Shown: positions 52,121 to 60,652, numbered from the stretch's first letter. The stretch: DNA of 64,000 nucleotides from CAYJDR01 sp964368965 (GCA_964368965.1 CAYJDR010000001.1:62001-126000); one strand, 5' to 3'. The notes: generated by a model from the letters alone, not told the origin. Numbers and translations: made by a program.

Positions 52121-52887
52121 TGGTACCAATATTAGTAATGATATTTGCAGGGGTTGCTTGTGGTGCGTTATTGTTTGTTGCATCTAAGTATTTTTACGTT
52201 CAAAAAGATGAAAATATTGAGAGAATATCAGACTATTTAGGCGGTGCAAACTGTGGTGGCTGTGGCTATGCAAGCTGTACAGAGTTGGCAAAAGCCGTCG
52301 CTAATGGAACAGAATTGCCAAATGCTTGCCCATCACTTGCTAGTGAACAGTTGCAAGAGATTGAAAATATACTGGGCGTATCAGGCACAGAAGCTCAAAC
52401 AAAAAAGGCCTATATCGCTTGCAATGGCACACAGTGTGCAATCAAGTACGAATACGAAGGTGTTGAAGACTGCATGTCAGTAGCTATGATAAACGGTGGT
52501 AATAAGCAATGCGTAAGTGCTTGTGTAGGCTATGGGAACTGTGTTAGAAGTTGTAAATTCGACGCACTTAAAATAATTGATGGCATAGCTATCGTAGACC
52601 CTGAAAAATGTGTGGGATGTAGTGTTTGTGTTAGCACTTGCCCTAAAAATTTAATAAAGATTAATAGTTCAAATACAGCTCATTATGTAGCGTGTTCAAG
52701 TACGATGAAAGGTGGCGAGAAGCGTAAAATCTGTCCAACTGCTTGCATCGGTTGTACGCTATGTCAAAAGAAATGCCCAACGGGTGCTATAACTATCACA
52801 AATTTCGTTGCGACAATATCGCATGACTTGTGTACAGACTGTGGCGAATGCTTGGCTCATTGCCCTACAAAAGCAATAAAAGCGTAG
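52120..52887 (+). CDS. rnfB: Rnf complex ferredoxin subunit RnfB
   Basis: A 255-residue iron-sulfur subunit that exchanges electrons with ferredoxin. One N-terminal membrane anchor is followed by the [4Fe-4S] Fes domain (GGANCGGCGYASC plus NACP) and a cysteine-rich part with four clusters of the CxxCxxCxxxC type: CVGYGNCVRSC, CVGCSVCVSTCP, CIGCTLCQKKCP and CTDCGECLAHCP. That is more than the minimal two-cluster RnfB, as in the ferredoxin-rich versions of anaerobes. It ends the rnf operon; no clear terminator follows in the 133-base gap. Confidence 0.95.
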   Translation: MVPILVMIFAGVACGALLFVASKYFYVQKDENIERISDYLGGANCGGCGYASCTELAKAVANGTELPNACPSLASEQLQEIENILGVSGTEAQTKKAYIACNGTQCAIKYEYEGVEDCMSVAMINGGNKQCVSACVGYGNCVRSCKFDALKIIDGIAIVDPEKCVGCSVCVSTCPKNLIKINSSNTAHYVACSSTMKGGEKRKICPTACIGCTLCQKKCPTGAITITNFVATISHDLCTDCGECLAHCPTKAIKA

Positions 52888-52956
52888 TTTCCAAACCTTA
52901 ATGTATATCAACATAAATATTTTATGAGATTTTGTTGCTTAAACATGTATTATTTA

Positions 52957-52985
52957 TTGAAAAGAAAAACAAAATAGTATATAAT
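52957..52985 (+). promoter_or_regulatory. Predicted sigma-70 promoter for pyrF-pyrE
   Basis: TTGAAA at 52957-52962, a 17-base spacer and consensus TATAAT at 52980-52985, about 36 bases upstream of the pyrF start. Confidence 0.65.
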
Positions 52986-53020
52986 GAAATGTAATAGTGA
53001 ATTAATATGTTGAGGTTGCT

Positions 53021-53719
53021 GTGCAATTAATTACCGCATTAGATTATCATGATATAAAACCAGTAGAAGAACTTGTCGCTAAATTAGGCGATAAAGTTGA
53101 TTATTACAAGGTTGGGTTAGAACTTTTTGTTTCTAACGGTTATAAGGTTATTGAATTTTTAAAATCGAAGGATAAGAAAGTTTTTCTTGATTTAAAATTT
53201 CATGATATCCCGAACACAGCTTCTCAAGCTGTTGCAGTTGCTTGCTCCTATGGTGTTGATATGGTCAATGTTCACACCCAAGGTGGCTATGACATGATGC
53301 GCGCTTGTGTTGATAAATGCAACGAAGCTGGTGTGAAATATGGCAAACGCCCGCTGTTGATAGGCGTAACTTTACTTACAAGCCTTGATAGCAAACACTT
53401 AGGTGAATACGGTATTGTTGAATCAGTTCCAGAGCAATATGTTAAACTATTAGCAAAAAGCGCTAAGGAAAGTGGACTAGATGGTGTTGTATCATCAGCA
53501 CTTGAAACAGTAGCTATTAAAGAGGCGCTCGGTAGTGATTTTATAACAGTCACACCAGGCATTAGATTAAAAGATGACTCAGTTGGCGACCAAAAACGTG
53601 TAGTTACACCTAGCATGGCGAAAGAGTTTAAAACTGATTATATAGTTGTTGGCAGGTCGATTACTGCCGCAGCAGATCCAATACTTGCAGTTGACATGAT
53701 TACGAAGGAGATGGTTTAA
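53021..53719 (+). CDS. pyrF: Orotidine 5'-phosphate decarboxylase
   Basis: Last step of UMP synthesis; 232 residues. The catalytic Asp-Lys-Asp region is FLDLKFHDIPNT, with ITALDYHD at the N-terminus, VHTQGGYDMM and VTPGIRL later. Start is GTG 53021 with GAGG upstream. It is followed five bases later by pyrE, which makes its substrate. Confidence 0.96.
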   Translation: MQLITALDYHDIKPVEELVAKLGDKVDYYKVGLELFVSNGYKVIEFLKSKDKKVFLDLKFHDIPNTASQAVAVACSYGVDMVNVHTQGGYDMMRACVDKCNEAGVKYGKRPLLIGVTLLTSLDSKHLGEYGIVESVPEQYVKLLAKSAKESGLDGVVSSALETVAIKEALGSDFITVTPGIRLKDDSVGDQKRVVTPSMAKEFKTDYIVVGRSITAAADPILAVDMITKEMV

Positions 53720-53724
53720 TATTT

Positions 53725-54306
53725 ATGGATAGCAAAGAAATACTTAAGATTTATGAAGAAAATGCAGCATTACTAAAAGGGCACTTTCTGCTTTCCTCTG
53801 GTTTGCACTCAAACGAGTATCTACAATCAGAAAGAGTAATGCAATATCCACACATTGCTAGTAAGGTTATTGGTGTTTTAGCCGATAAGTTATATAATAT
53901 AGATTTCACTACAGTTGTTAGCCCAGCTGTAGGTGGTATCCGTTTTGGATATGAGCTCGCTAGCCAGTTAAAAAAGCGCACTGTATTTACAGAGCGTGTT
54001 GATGGCGTTATGCAATTCAGACGCGGCTTTGAACTTTACAAAGGTGAAAAAGTCGTTGTTGCAGAAGATGTCGTTAGTACTGGTAAATCTACTAAAGAGT
54101 GTATGGAAGCAATTAGGCAAGCAGGCGGAGAAATCGTTGCTGTTGTGTCTATTATAGATAGAAGTAAGGGTAAAGCTGACTTTGGTGTGCCTTATATGTC
54201 ACTTGCAAGTGCAGATGTCGTTAGCTATAGTGCTGATGAATGCCCACTTTGTGCACAAGGCATTGAGCTAGTGAAACCTGGTAGTAGAAACTTTAAGAAA
54301 GATTAA
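53725..54306 (+). CDS. pyrE: Orotate phosphoribosyltransferase
   Basis: Joins orotate to PRPP to give OMP; 193 residues. The PRPP loop is VVVAEDVVSTGKSTKECMEA, seen as AEDVVSTGKSTKEC, and the substrate-proximal GHFLLSSGLHS motif is at the N-terminus. The C-terminal CPLCAQGIELVKPGS identifies the longer bacterial/archaeal PyrE subtype. It forms a two-gene unit with pyrF, possibly reading into the PilZ gene. Confidence 0.95.
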   Translation: MDSKEILKIYEENAALLKGHFLLSSGLHSNEYLQSERVMQYPHIASKVIGVLADKLYNIDFTTVVSPAVGGIRFGYELASQLKKRTVFTERVDGVMQFRRGFELYKGEKVVVAEDVVSTGKSTKECMEAIRQAGGEIVAVVSIIDRSKGKADFGVPYMSLASADVVSYSADECPLCAQGIELVKPGSRNFKKD

Positions 54307-54321
54307 TTTGAGAGAAGAATA

Positions 54322-54996
54322 GTGGAAAAGACTGTAAATCATCGTGCAGCGTTGTCGATTAATTCTAAGGTTAATATCGTAGCCTTAGATTCAAGCGTTC
54401 ATACCGTGTACGATACTAGGATTGAAGACGTTAGAAAAGATACTATACTCATCAGTGCACCATCTGACAAGGGTGTCCCTATGCTTATCCATAAGGGTAT
54501 GCGCGTAGAGATCAGCTTCATGTCTTCTGGTGGAAGGTACTTCTTTCAAAGTAGAGTCGGTGGTCGTGTTCTATCTGGCCAGTTGACATTATATGAAGTT
54601 GACATACCAGACGTTATACAAAAAAGTGAATTCAGAGAATTTTTCAGAATAAGCATCATGGAAAAAGTTAGGGTGTATGCTGTACCTGCTGAAGTTTACG
54701 ATGATGTTCAACGAGTATATTTTGATAACGCTTTTTGTATGGATATATCAGGTGGCGGCCTTAGGATGATATCTGATAAGCAATACTCTGGCGTTCAACA
54801 TGTTGAGATAGATTTTACTGAAACTATCCCTACGTTGGGTAAGTTTTATGGCACAGTTGTTAGGCTTATACCTGCACCTGAAGATAAATATGATATTGGT
54901 ATTAAGTTTGGAAATATGCGCGAAACTGATCGTGACAAGATCATAAAATATGTTTTTAAAAGACAAATAGAGTTACGCCAAATGGCAAGAAGGTAG
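54322..54996 (+). CDS. PilZ domain c-di-GMP receptor (YcgR-like)
   Basis: A 224-residue cytoplasmic protein with an N-terminal YcgR/FlgZ-type barrel (about residues 10-100; MRVEISFMSSGGRYFFQSRV) and a C-terminal PilZ domain. The c-di-GMP binding motifs are FREFFRIS (RxxxR) and MDISGGGLRM (D/NxSxxG), both intact. Proteins of this layout slow flagella or regulate other surface functions on c-di-GMP binding; no flagellar gene is in the window. Start is GTG 54322. It is followed four bases later by a STAS gene. Confidence 0.87.
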   Translation: MEKTVNHRAALSINSKVNIVALDSSVHTVYDTRIEDVRKDTILISAPSDKGVPMLIHKGMRVEISFMSSGGRYFFQSRVGGRVLSGQLTLYEVDIPDVIQKSEFREFFRISIMEKVRVYAVPAEVYDDVQRVYFDNAFCMDISGGGLRMISDKQYSGVQHVEIDFTETIPTLGKFYGTVVRLIPAPEDKYDIGIKFGNMRETDRDKIIKYVFKRQIELRQMARR

Positions 54997-55000
54997 GCAA

Positions 55001-55351
55001 ATGACATTTAGCAAAGAACAAGAAACATTGGATAATAACAAGAATGTAGTTATTTTTCATCCATTACATGAGATTGATTCTTACACTGGCGAAGCACTTA
55101 GGAACGAAATATTTTCTGAAATAACAGAAAACGATGCCGTTATTATAAACTTCTCTCGTGTTGTTTACCTTAACAGTAGTGGGCTTAGAGAACTTATCCA
55201 AATTTTACGTGGTGTTAAAGATGCTCGCAAACCGTTGTACCTAACTAACGTTAGTAACGATGTACTTGTTATATTCTCGCACACTAACTTAGATAAGTTG
55301 TTTAAAATATTCCCGACTGACGAAGAAGCAAAATCTCAAATATCACAATAG
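55001..55351 (+). CDS. STAS domain anti-sigma factor antagonist-like protein
   Basis: A 116-residue protein with a single STAS domain. The phosphorylatable serine lies in RVVYLNSSGLRELIQI, the usual DSSG-type site (here NSSG). The IDSYTGEALRNEI segment corresponds to the N-terminal strand and helix of SpoIIAA-like proteins. No serine kinase or PP2C phosphatase partner is adjacent; the PilZ protein gene lies upstream and rlmN seven bases downstream. Confidence 0.87.
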   Translation: MTFSKEQETLDNNKNVVIFHPLHEIDSYTGEALRNEIFSEITENDAVIINFSRVVYLNSSGLRELIQILRGVKDARKPLYLTNVSNDVLVIFSHTNLDKLFKIFPTDEEAKSQISQ

Positions 55352-55358
55352 GTTATAA

Positions 55359-56411
55359 ATGAAAGCGTTAAATGATTTTACGCTTGATGAGTTATCAAAT
55401 ATCGTTAAAAGCTATAACGATAAACCGTTTAGAGCAAAACAAATATATTACTGGGTGCACAACGCCCATGTAAAGTCTTACGATGAGATGACTAACGTGC
55501 CAAAAGCGTTACGTGATACAATATCAAAAGATTTTAACCTCACATATATTGAAGAAGTATCTAATACTGTTTCACAAGATGGTTCAATCAAGTATCTGTT
55601 CAAATTAGAAGATGGAGAAACTATCGAAAGCGTACTGCTTAAAGATGGTGATAGGGTATCTGGCTGTATATCTACACAGGTAGGTTGCCGTATGGGTTGC
55701 GTATTTTGCGCTACTGCAGGTGCAATAGGTTTTAAAAGAAACCTTACTACAGGCGAGATACTTGCTCAAGTTGCATATCTACGTGCAAAATCTGACGAGT
55801 TGTTTGGCATCAGGCTCTTAAACCTTGTGTTTATGGGCATGGGCGAACCGTTAGATAATATCCAAAACTTAAAGAAAGCATTAATAATATTACTCGATGA
55901 AGATGCGTTTGGTTTTTCGCATAGGCGTATCACTGTGTCTACATCAGGGCTTGTTAAGGAGCTAGACGTTTTATTTGATATGGATACACCAGTCAATCTA
56001 GCTGTATCTATCAATGCACCTACTCAAGAAAAACGCAAGAAGATTATGCCTGTATCAAACAAGTACCCACTTGATGTGCTTATTAGTGCTCTGAAGAAGC
56101 TTGAACTTGATAAACGTAAGCGTATCACAATAGAGTATGTTTTGATGAGAAACATAAACGACTCACTTGATGATGCAAAAAAACTTGTTAAGCTATTAAA
56201 AGGTATGAAGGTTAAAGTAAATCTGATTGTGTATAATGAATCAGAATTTTCAGAATTTAGTTCACCTGCAATGGGTCATGTCGTAAAATTCCAAGATGAA
56301 CTTATGAAGAATAATCTATCAGCTTTTATCAGGAAGCGACTAGGCTCTGATATTGACGGCGCATGCGGGCAACTTGCTGGCGGCTACAAAAAAGATAAAA
56401 TTGGGGGCTAA
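55359..56411 (+). CDS. rlmN: 23S rRNA/tRNA adenine-C2 methyltransferase RlmN
   Basis: Radical SAM methyltransferase that makes 2-methyladenosine in 23S rRNA (A2503) and some tRNAs; 350 residues. The cluster motif is CRMGCVFCATA (CxxxCxxC), and the methylated C-terminal cysteine lies in DIDGACGQLAGGY. FRAKQIYYWVH, VFMGMGEPLDN and HRRITVSTSG are further hallmarks. The gene begins seven bases after the STAS gene. Confidence 0.96.
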   Translation: MKALNDFTLDELSNIVKSYNDKPFRAKQIYYWVHNAHVKSYDEMTNVPKALRDTISKDFNLTYIEEVSNTVSQDGSIKYLFKLEDGETIESVLLKDGDRVSGCISTQVGCRMGCVFCATAGAIGFKRNLTTGEILAQVAYLRAKSDELFGIRLLNLVFMGMGEPLDNIQNLKKALIILLDEDAFGFSHRRITVSTSGLVKELDVLFDMDTPVNLAVSINAPTQEKRKKIMPVSNKYPLDVLISALKKLELDKRKRITIEYVLMRNINDSLDDAKKLVKLLKGMKVKVNLIVYNESEFSEFSSPAMGHVVKFQDELMKNNLSAFIRKRLGSDIDGACGQLAGGYKKDKIGG

Positions 56412-56412
56412 T

Positions 56413-56871
56413 GTGCTAAATGTTGGCGACAAAGCACCTGAGTTTACGCTACTATCAGACTCAGGCGAAACTGTTTCACTTACTGATTATTTAGGCAAAA
56501 AGGTTGTACTATATTTCTATCCGAAAGATAATACATCTGGTTGCACAGCGCAAGCTATTGAGTTTACATCGCTAGTTGACGAGTTCACAAAAGCTAATAC
56601 TATTGTTATTGGCGTTAGCCCTGATAGCGTGCAAAGCCATGTTAAGTTTAAAGAAAAACAATCACTAAATATTATACTATTGTCAGATACTGAAAACGAA
56701 GTAGCTATAAAATACTCAGCTTATGGCGAAAAATCTATGTATGGTAAAAAATATATGGGTATTATCCGTTCAACTTTTTTAATATCAGAAGAGGGGATAA
56801 TCGAAAGCGCTGAGTATAAAGTAAAAGCTAAAGGTAATGCGGAGAAAACATTATGCCAACTTCAAAAGTAA
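56413..56871 (+). CDS. bcp: Thioredoxin-dependent thiol peroxidase (Bcp-type peroxiredoxin)
   Basis: A 152-residue peroxiredoxin that reduces peroxides. The peroxidatic cysteine is in YFYPKDNTSGCTAQAIEF, near residue 45. The resolving cysteine found five residues later in many Bcp proteins (CxxxxC) is missing here, so this is a 1-Cys type or one resolved by another cysteine. GTG 56413, just after the rlmN stop, is chosen with GGGGG upstream; the frame's ATG at 56353 is inside rlmN and adds unrelated residues. A thioredoxin partner is encoded at 3782. Overlaps xseB by 19 bases. Confidence 0.9.
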   Translation: MLNVGDKAPEFTLLSDSGETVSLTDYLGKKVVLYFYPKDNTSGCTAQAIEFTSLVDEFTKANTIVIGVSPDSVQSHVKFKEKQSLNIILLSDTENEVAIKYSAYGEKSMYGKKYMGIIRSTFLISEEGIIESAEYKVKAKGNAEKTLCQLQK

Positions 56872-57107
56872 ATAACTTTAAAAATTTTGAAAAAGATTTA
56901 AAACGTTTAGAAGAGATCGTAAGCAAGTTAGAGAATGATGAATGCTCACTTGATGACTCAATAAAACTTTTTAAAGAAGGCATAAAACTTTCTGGCGATT
57001 GCAGAAAAACATTACTGAATGCGGAACAATCTATCAACGAGGTATTATCGGTTGACAGTGACGGCGAAGTATCAACACAAACATTTGATGCAGGCGATGA
57101 TGACTAG
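56853..57107 (+). CDS. xseB: Exodeoxyribonuclease VII small subunit
   Basis: An 84-residue helical subunit of ExoVII. The motif FEKDLKRLEEIVSKLENDECSLDDSIKLFKEG, shortened here to KRLEEIVSKLENDECSLDDS, is diagnostic for the family. It overlaps the end of bcp by 19 bases and the start of ispA by about eight. Its partner gene xseA lies 19 kb upstream. Confidence 0.92.
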   Translation: MPTSKVNNFKNFEKDLKRLEEIVSKLENDECSLDDSIKLFKEGIKLSGDCRKTLLNAEQSINEVLSVDSDGEVSTQTFDAGDDD

Positions 57108-57996
57108 TTTAAATGAATTGCTAGAACAATATGCAAAGCTTACAGATGATTGGCTTAACGCTAATCTAACAGAGTATAACTCATATACTGCTAAACTTAC
57201 AGAAGGTATGCGTTATAGTGTTTTATCTGGTGGTAAGCGGATTAGGCCAGCGTTAATGTTTGCATCTGCGAGTGTGTTTTTTGATGATATCGAAAGTGTT
57301 ATTCCTTTTGCTGGTTCTATTGAAGTGTTGCACGCATATTCACTTATTCACGATGATTTGCCAGCAATGGACGATGATGACTTACGCCGTGGCAAGCCAA
57401 CAAATCACATAAAATACGGCTATGCAGAAGCTATCTTAGCTGGTGATGCATTGCTTACAAAGGCTTTTGAGTTTATTTCTGATAGAGCATTTACACCTGA
57501 CTTATGTGATAAAGTTCGCCTAGATGCTGTTAATTTACTTTCAATAGCTGCTGGTGATAAAGGCATGGTCGCAGGGCAATATCTTGATATTATCTCAGAT
57601 GATGGTGCTTCAAACCTTGAAGAGCTTGAATTTATACACTTACACAAAACAGCAGCACTTATTAAATATTCGTCGAGTATGGGTGCAGTGCTTGCAAATA
57701 AACGTGGTAGTGAAGACTATGACCGTTTAATGAAGTATGGTGAAAATATCGGCTTAGCATTTCAAATAGCTGATGATATATTAGATATAACTTCTACTGA
57801 AGAAGTGCTTGGTAAAAAAATCGGTAGTGATGAAGCAAACAGCAAAATCACATATCCTGTAATATATGGCGTCGATAAATCGAAAACCATCGCACAACAA
57901 CTAGTTGATGAAGCTGTCGAACTTGTTCAAGTTTATGGTGAGAAGTCGAACACTCTTGTTGATATAGCGAACATGGTTATTGAGAGGAAATCATAG
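57100..57996 (+). CDS. ispA: Polyprenyl synthetase (farnesyl/geranyl diphosphate synthase, IspA-type)
   Basis: Condenses isopentenyl diphosphate with allylic diphosphates; about 298 residues. The first aspartate-rich motif is HDDLPAMDDDDLRRGKPT (the DDxxxxD bacterial form) and the second is QIADDILDIT. GGKRIRPALM is the conserved N-terminal element. ATG 57100 (MTSLNELLEQ) or the adjacent ATG 57097 is chosen; the frame start at 57019 lies inside xseB. The xseB-ispA-dxs-tlyA order is widely conserved. Its stop overlaps the probable dxs start. Confidence 0.93.
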   Translation: MTSLNELLEQYAKLTDDWLNANLTEYNSYTAKLTEGMRYSVLSGGKRIRPALMFASASVFFDDIESVIPFAGSIEVLHAYSLIHDDLPAMDDDDLRRGKPTNHIKYGYAEAILAGDALLTKAFEFISDRAFTPDLCDKVRLDAVNLLSIAAGDKGMVAGQYLDIISDDGASNLEELEFIHLHKTAALIKYSSSMGAVLANKRGSEDYDRLMKYGENIGLAFQIADDILDITSTEEVLGKKIGSDEANSKITYPVIYGVDKSKTIAQQLVDEAVELVQVYGEKSNTLVDIANMVIERKS

Positions 57997-59873
57997 AGGA
58001 TATTAAAGAAACAGGGCTTTTATATACACGTAAATTTCCTGAAGATTTAAAAAACTTGAGCTATAATGAGCTAGACAAATTAGCCGAAGAACTTAGAGAG
58101 CTAATACTTGATGTAGTATCTAAGAACGGTGGACATCTTGCTCCTAATCTTGGTGTGGTTGAATTAACGATAGCACTCATGCGTGCACTTGATTTAGAAA
58201 AGGACAGCATAATATGGGACGTTGGGCACCAAAGCTACACATACAAAATTCTCACAGATCGGCTCCATAAAATCTATTCACTACGCCAATTTGGTGGCAT
58301 AAGTGGGTTCACTAAACCGTCTGAAAGCCCGTATGATAAAAGTATATCTGGCCATACGAGCACGTCTATATCCGTCGCTATGGGCATACATGCTACGAAC
58401 AGTTATAAAGAGAATAAGCAGAAAGTTGTTGCAGTAATTGGTGATGGTGCAATGGGTGGCGGGCAAGCGTTTGAAGCTCTTAACAACCTATGTAACTTAG
58501 AAAACAAAAATATAATGGTTATCTTAAATGATAACGAAATGTCAATAAGTAAAAATACTGGTGGTATCGCTACGTATTTATCTAAAATTATCAACGGGCA
58601 ATTAGCCACTACAATAAAAAAAGATATCCAAAATATTATTGAAGATGCTCCACTTGGAGATAAAGTCATCAGCTTTGCAAAGAGGATTGAAAGCTCTGTT
58701 GTTGGTTTTGTTTCACCTGGCTTAATATTTGAAAACTTAGGCATAAAATATATCGGGCCAATTGACGGCCATAAGATAAAAGATGTAGAAAAAGCAATAA
58801 ATAATGGCTTCTTACAAAATATGCCTGTGCTTGTGCATGTGGTTACAACTAAGGGCAAAGGTTATGAAGCTGCCGAATGTGAGCCTGATAGGTTCCATGG
58901 TGTTAGTGCTTTTGATGTTGAATCTGGTAAGGCGCCTAGTAGCAAGAAAATATCTTGGACAAACTTATTTGGTAACAAACTTGTTGAATTAGCAAACATA
59001 GATGAACGTGTCGTTGCAATCACGGCAGCTATGACAGACGGCACAGGTTTGAAAGCATTTTCTGAAAAATATCCTGATAAATTTCACGATGTAGGCATAG
59101 CAGAACAACATGCCACAGCTTTTGCTGCGGGGCTTGCCTTAGGTGGTTATCGTCCATATTTTGCTGTTTATTCGACATTCCTACAGCGTGCTTACGACCA
59201 ACTTATACATGATGTAGCAATAGATTGCCTACCTGTCACTTTCTGTATAGATAGGGGTGGTTTAGTTGGTGCTGACGGTGCTACACATCATGGTGCTTTT
59301 GATATATCGTTGTTAAATGCTATACCTAACATGGGAATATTTTTGCCGAAAGATGATTACGAGTTCAACGCTATGATGGATTTATCACTTGAGTGTGACT
59401 TCCCTGTAGCGATCAGGTATCCAAGAGGCGACGTTCAAACTTATCCATTTGAGAAAAAGGAAGTTGAACTCGGCATGATTGAAGCAATCTGTAGTGGCGA
59501 TGATGTGTTAATAGTTTCTACTGGGCATATTTTTGAAGAGTCATATAAACTATATAATTTACTGATTGAAAATAACACAAGTACTTCATTAATCAATTTA
59601 AGGTTCTTAAAGCCTTTTTCAGATAATGCATTGGATGAGCTTGTAAACTCAGCACGTGGCAAGAAGCTAATTGTAACTATGGAAGATGGTTCAATTAGGG
59701 GCGGTGCTGGCGAAACTGTTGTTAATAAACTAGTTGATAATGGCGTGTATGTGCCAGTTATGAAGGTTGGTTTGCCTGATGCATTCGTTCAACACGGTAC
59801 AGTTAGCGAATTGCGTAATTTTTTAGGCATAGATGCTCAGTCTGTGTTTGAGGAAATCTGCAAACGACTATGA
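57993..59873 (+). CDS. dxs: 1-deoxy-D-xylulose-5-phosphate synthase, with an apparent non-standard start codon
   Basis: Thiamine diphosphate enzyme that begins the MEP isoprenoid pathway. Motifs are GGHLAPNLGVVELT, WDVGHQSYTYKIL, the TPP motif GDGAMGGGQAFEALNN, and VGIAEQHATAFAAGLA. The nearest ordinary start is TTG 58056, but the codons just upstream encode KFPEDLKNLSYNEL, which matches the normal Dxs N-terminus (as in SPADLRxL). Between the frame stop at 57981 and that TTG there is no ATG, GTG or TTG. GAGAGG at 57982-57987 is ideally spaced for ATA at 57993; ATC 57990 and ATT 58002 are alternatives. Protein is about 626 residues from 57993, 605 from the TTG. Confidence 0.9.
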   Translation: MEDIKETGLLYTRKFPEDLKNLSYNELDKLAEELRELILDVVSKNGGHLAPNLGVVELTIALMRALDLEKDSIIWDVGHQSYTYKILTDRLHKIYSLRQFGGISGFTKPSESPYDKSISGHTSTSISVAMGIHATNSYKENKQKVVAVIGDGAMGGGQAFEALNNLCNLENKNIMVILNDNEMSISKNTGGIATYLSKIINGQLATTIKKDIQNIIEDAPLGDKVISFAKRIESSVVGFVSPGLIFENLGIKYIGPIDGHKIKDVEKAINNGFLQNMPVLVHVVTTKGKGYEAAECEPDRFHGVSAFDVESGKAPSSKKISWTNLFGNKLVELANIDERVVAITAAMTDGTGLKAFSEKYPDKFHDVGIAEQHATAFAAGLALGGYRPYFAVYSTFLQRAYDQLIHDVAIDCLPVTFCIDRGGLVGADGATHHGAFDISLLNAIPNMGIFLPKDDYEFNAMMDLSLECDFPVAIRYPRGDVQTYPFEKKEVELGMIEAICSGDDVLIVSTGHIFEESYKLYNLLIENNTSTSLINLRFLKPFSDNALDELVNSARGKKLIVTMEDGSIRGGAGETVVNKLVDNGVYVPVMKVGLPDAFVQHGTVSELRNFLGIDAQSVFEEICKRL

Positions 59874-60652
59874 AAAAAGATCGCATAGATAACTTGCTTG
59901 TAGAAAGAGGACTTGCCGTTGATATTAATGAAGCAAGGCGTTTTATCATGGCTGGACTTGCCATAGCAGATGATAAGCGAATAGACAAAGCTGGTGATAA
60001 AGTAGAAGTCACAGCAGATGTACGTTTAAAAAAACGTACAGAATTTGCTAGTCGTGGTGGTTACAAACTTCAAAAAGCTGTTCAACTATTTAAACTAGAC
60101 ATGACAGACGCAACAGTTATGGATATAGGTTCATCAACAGGTGGCTTTACCGATATTTCCTTGCGTGCGGGTGCAAAGCTAGTTTATGCGATAGATGTTG
60201 GCTATAACTTGCTGCTTGATAGGCTTAGGCGTGATGAGCGAGTTAAGTTGTTTGAAAGCACCAATTTTCGTACAATAGATTTCGACATAATAGGCGAACA
60301 AGTTGATTATATCGTGACTGATGTTTCTTTTATATCATTAACGCAAATCATTCCATCTACAATACAATTTATGCGAAACGGTAGTAAGTTTGTTGCACTC
60401 ATTAAACCCCAGTTTGAAGCTGAACGTGGTGAAATTGAGGAAGGCGGAATAGTGCATGATAAATCAGTACATTTACGTGTAAGCCTTGATATTGCTGAGT
60501 TTGCCGCAGAATATGGCTATAAACTAAATGGGTTTACAACATCACCGATAACTGGTGCAAAAGGTAATGTTGAATATTTAGCGTATTTCATGTATACTGA
60601 TGAAAAATTTGAGCAAGACTATAACCTAATCAGAGGTGAGTTTGATGACTAA
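59870..60652 (+). CDS. tlyA: TlyA family rRNA (cytidine-2'-O)-methyltransferase
   Basis: A 260-residue protein with an N-terminal S4 RNA-binding domain (RIDNLLVERGLAVDINEARRFI, seen as DNLLVERGLAVDINEARR) and a SAM-binding FtsJ-like domain (VMDIGSSTGGFTDISLRAGA). The linker FASRGGYKLQKA is typical. TlyA methylates 16S and 23S rRNA in mycobacteria; the haemolysin name is historical. It overlaps dxs by four bases and runs into nadK. Confidence 0.92.
   Translation: MKKDRIDNLLVERGLAVDINEARRFIMAGLAIADDKRIDKAGDKVEVTADVRLKKRTEFASRGGYKLQKAVQLFKLDMTDATVMDIGSSTGGFTDISLRAGAKLVYAIDVGYNLLLDRLRRDERVKLFESTNFRTIDFDIIGEQVDYIVTDVSFISLTQIIPSTIQFMRNGSKFVALIKPQFEAERGEIEEGGIVHDKSVHLRVSLDIAEFAAEYGYKLNGFTTSPITGAKGNVEYLAYFMYTDEKFEQDYNLIRGEFDD

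Noticed and set aside
52888..52956. Terminator or small RNA after rnfB
   Set aside because: The stretch is AT-rich with no stable hairpin followed by a T run; only the pyrF promoter further on can be supported.
57019..57099. Longer N-terminus for ispA from ATG 57019
   Set aside because: The extra residues lie wholly inside xseB and are unlike any polyprenyl synthetase; ATG 57097/57100 matches the family.
58403..58858. 151-codon open frame on the minus strand opposite dxs
   Set aside because: It mirrors conserved Dxs coding sequence, has no ribosome site of note and no family resemblance.
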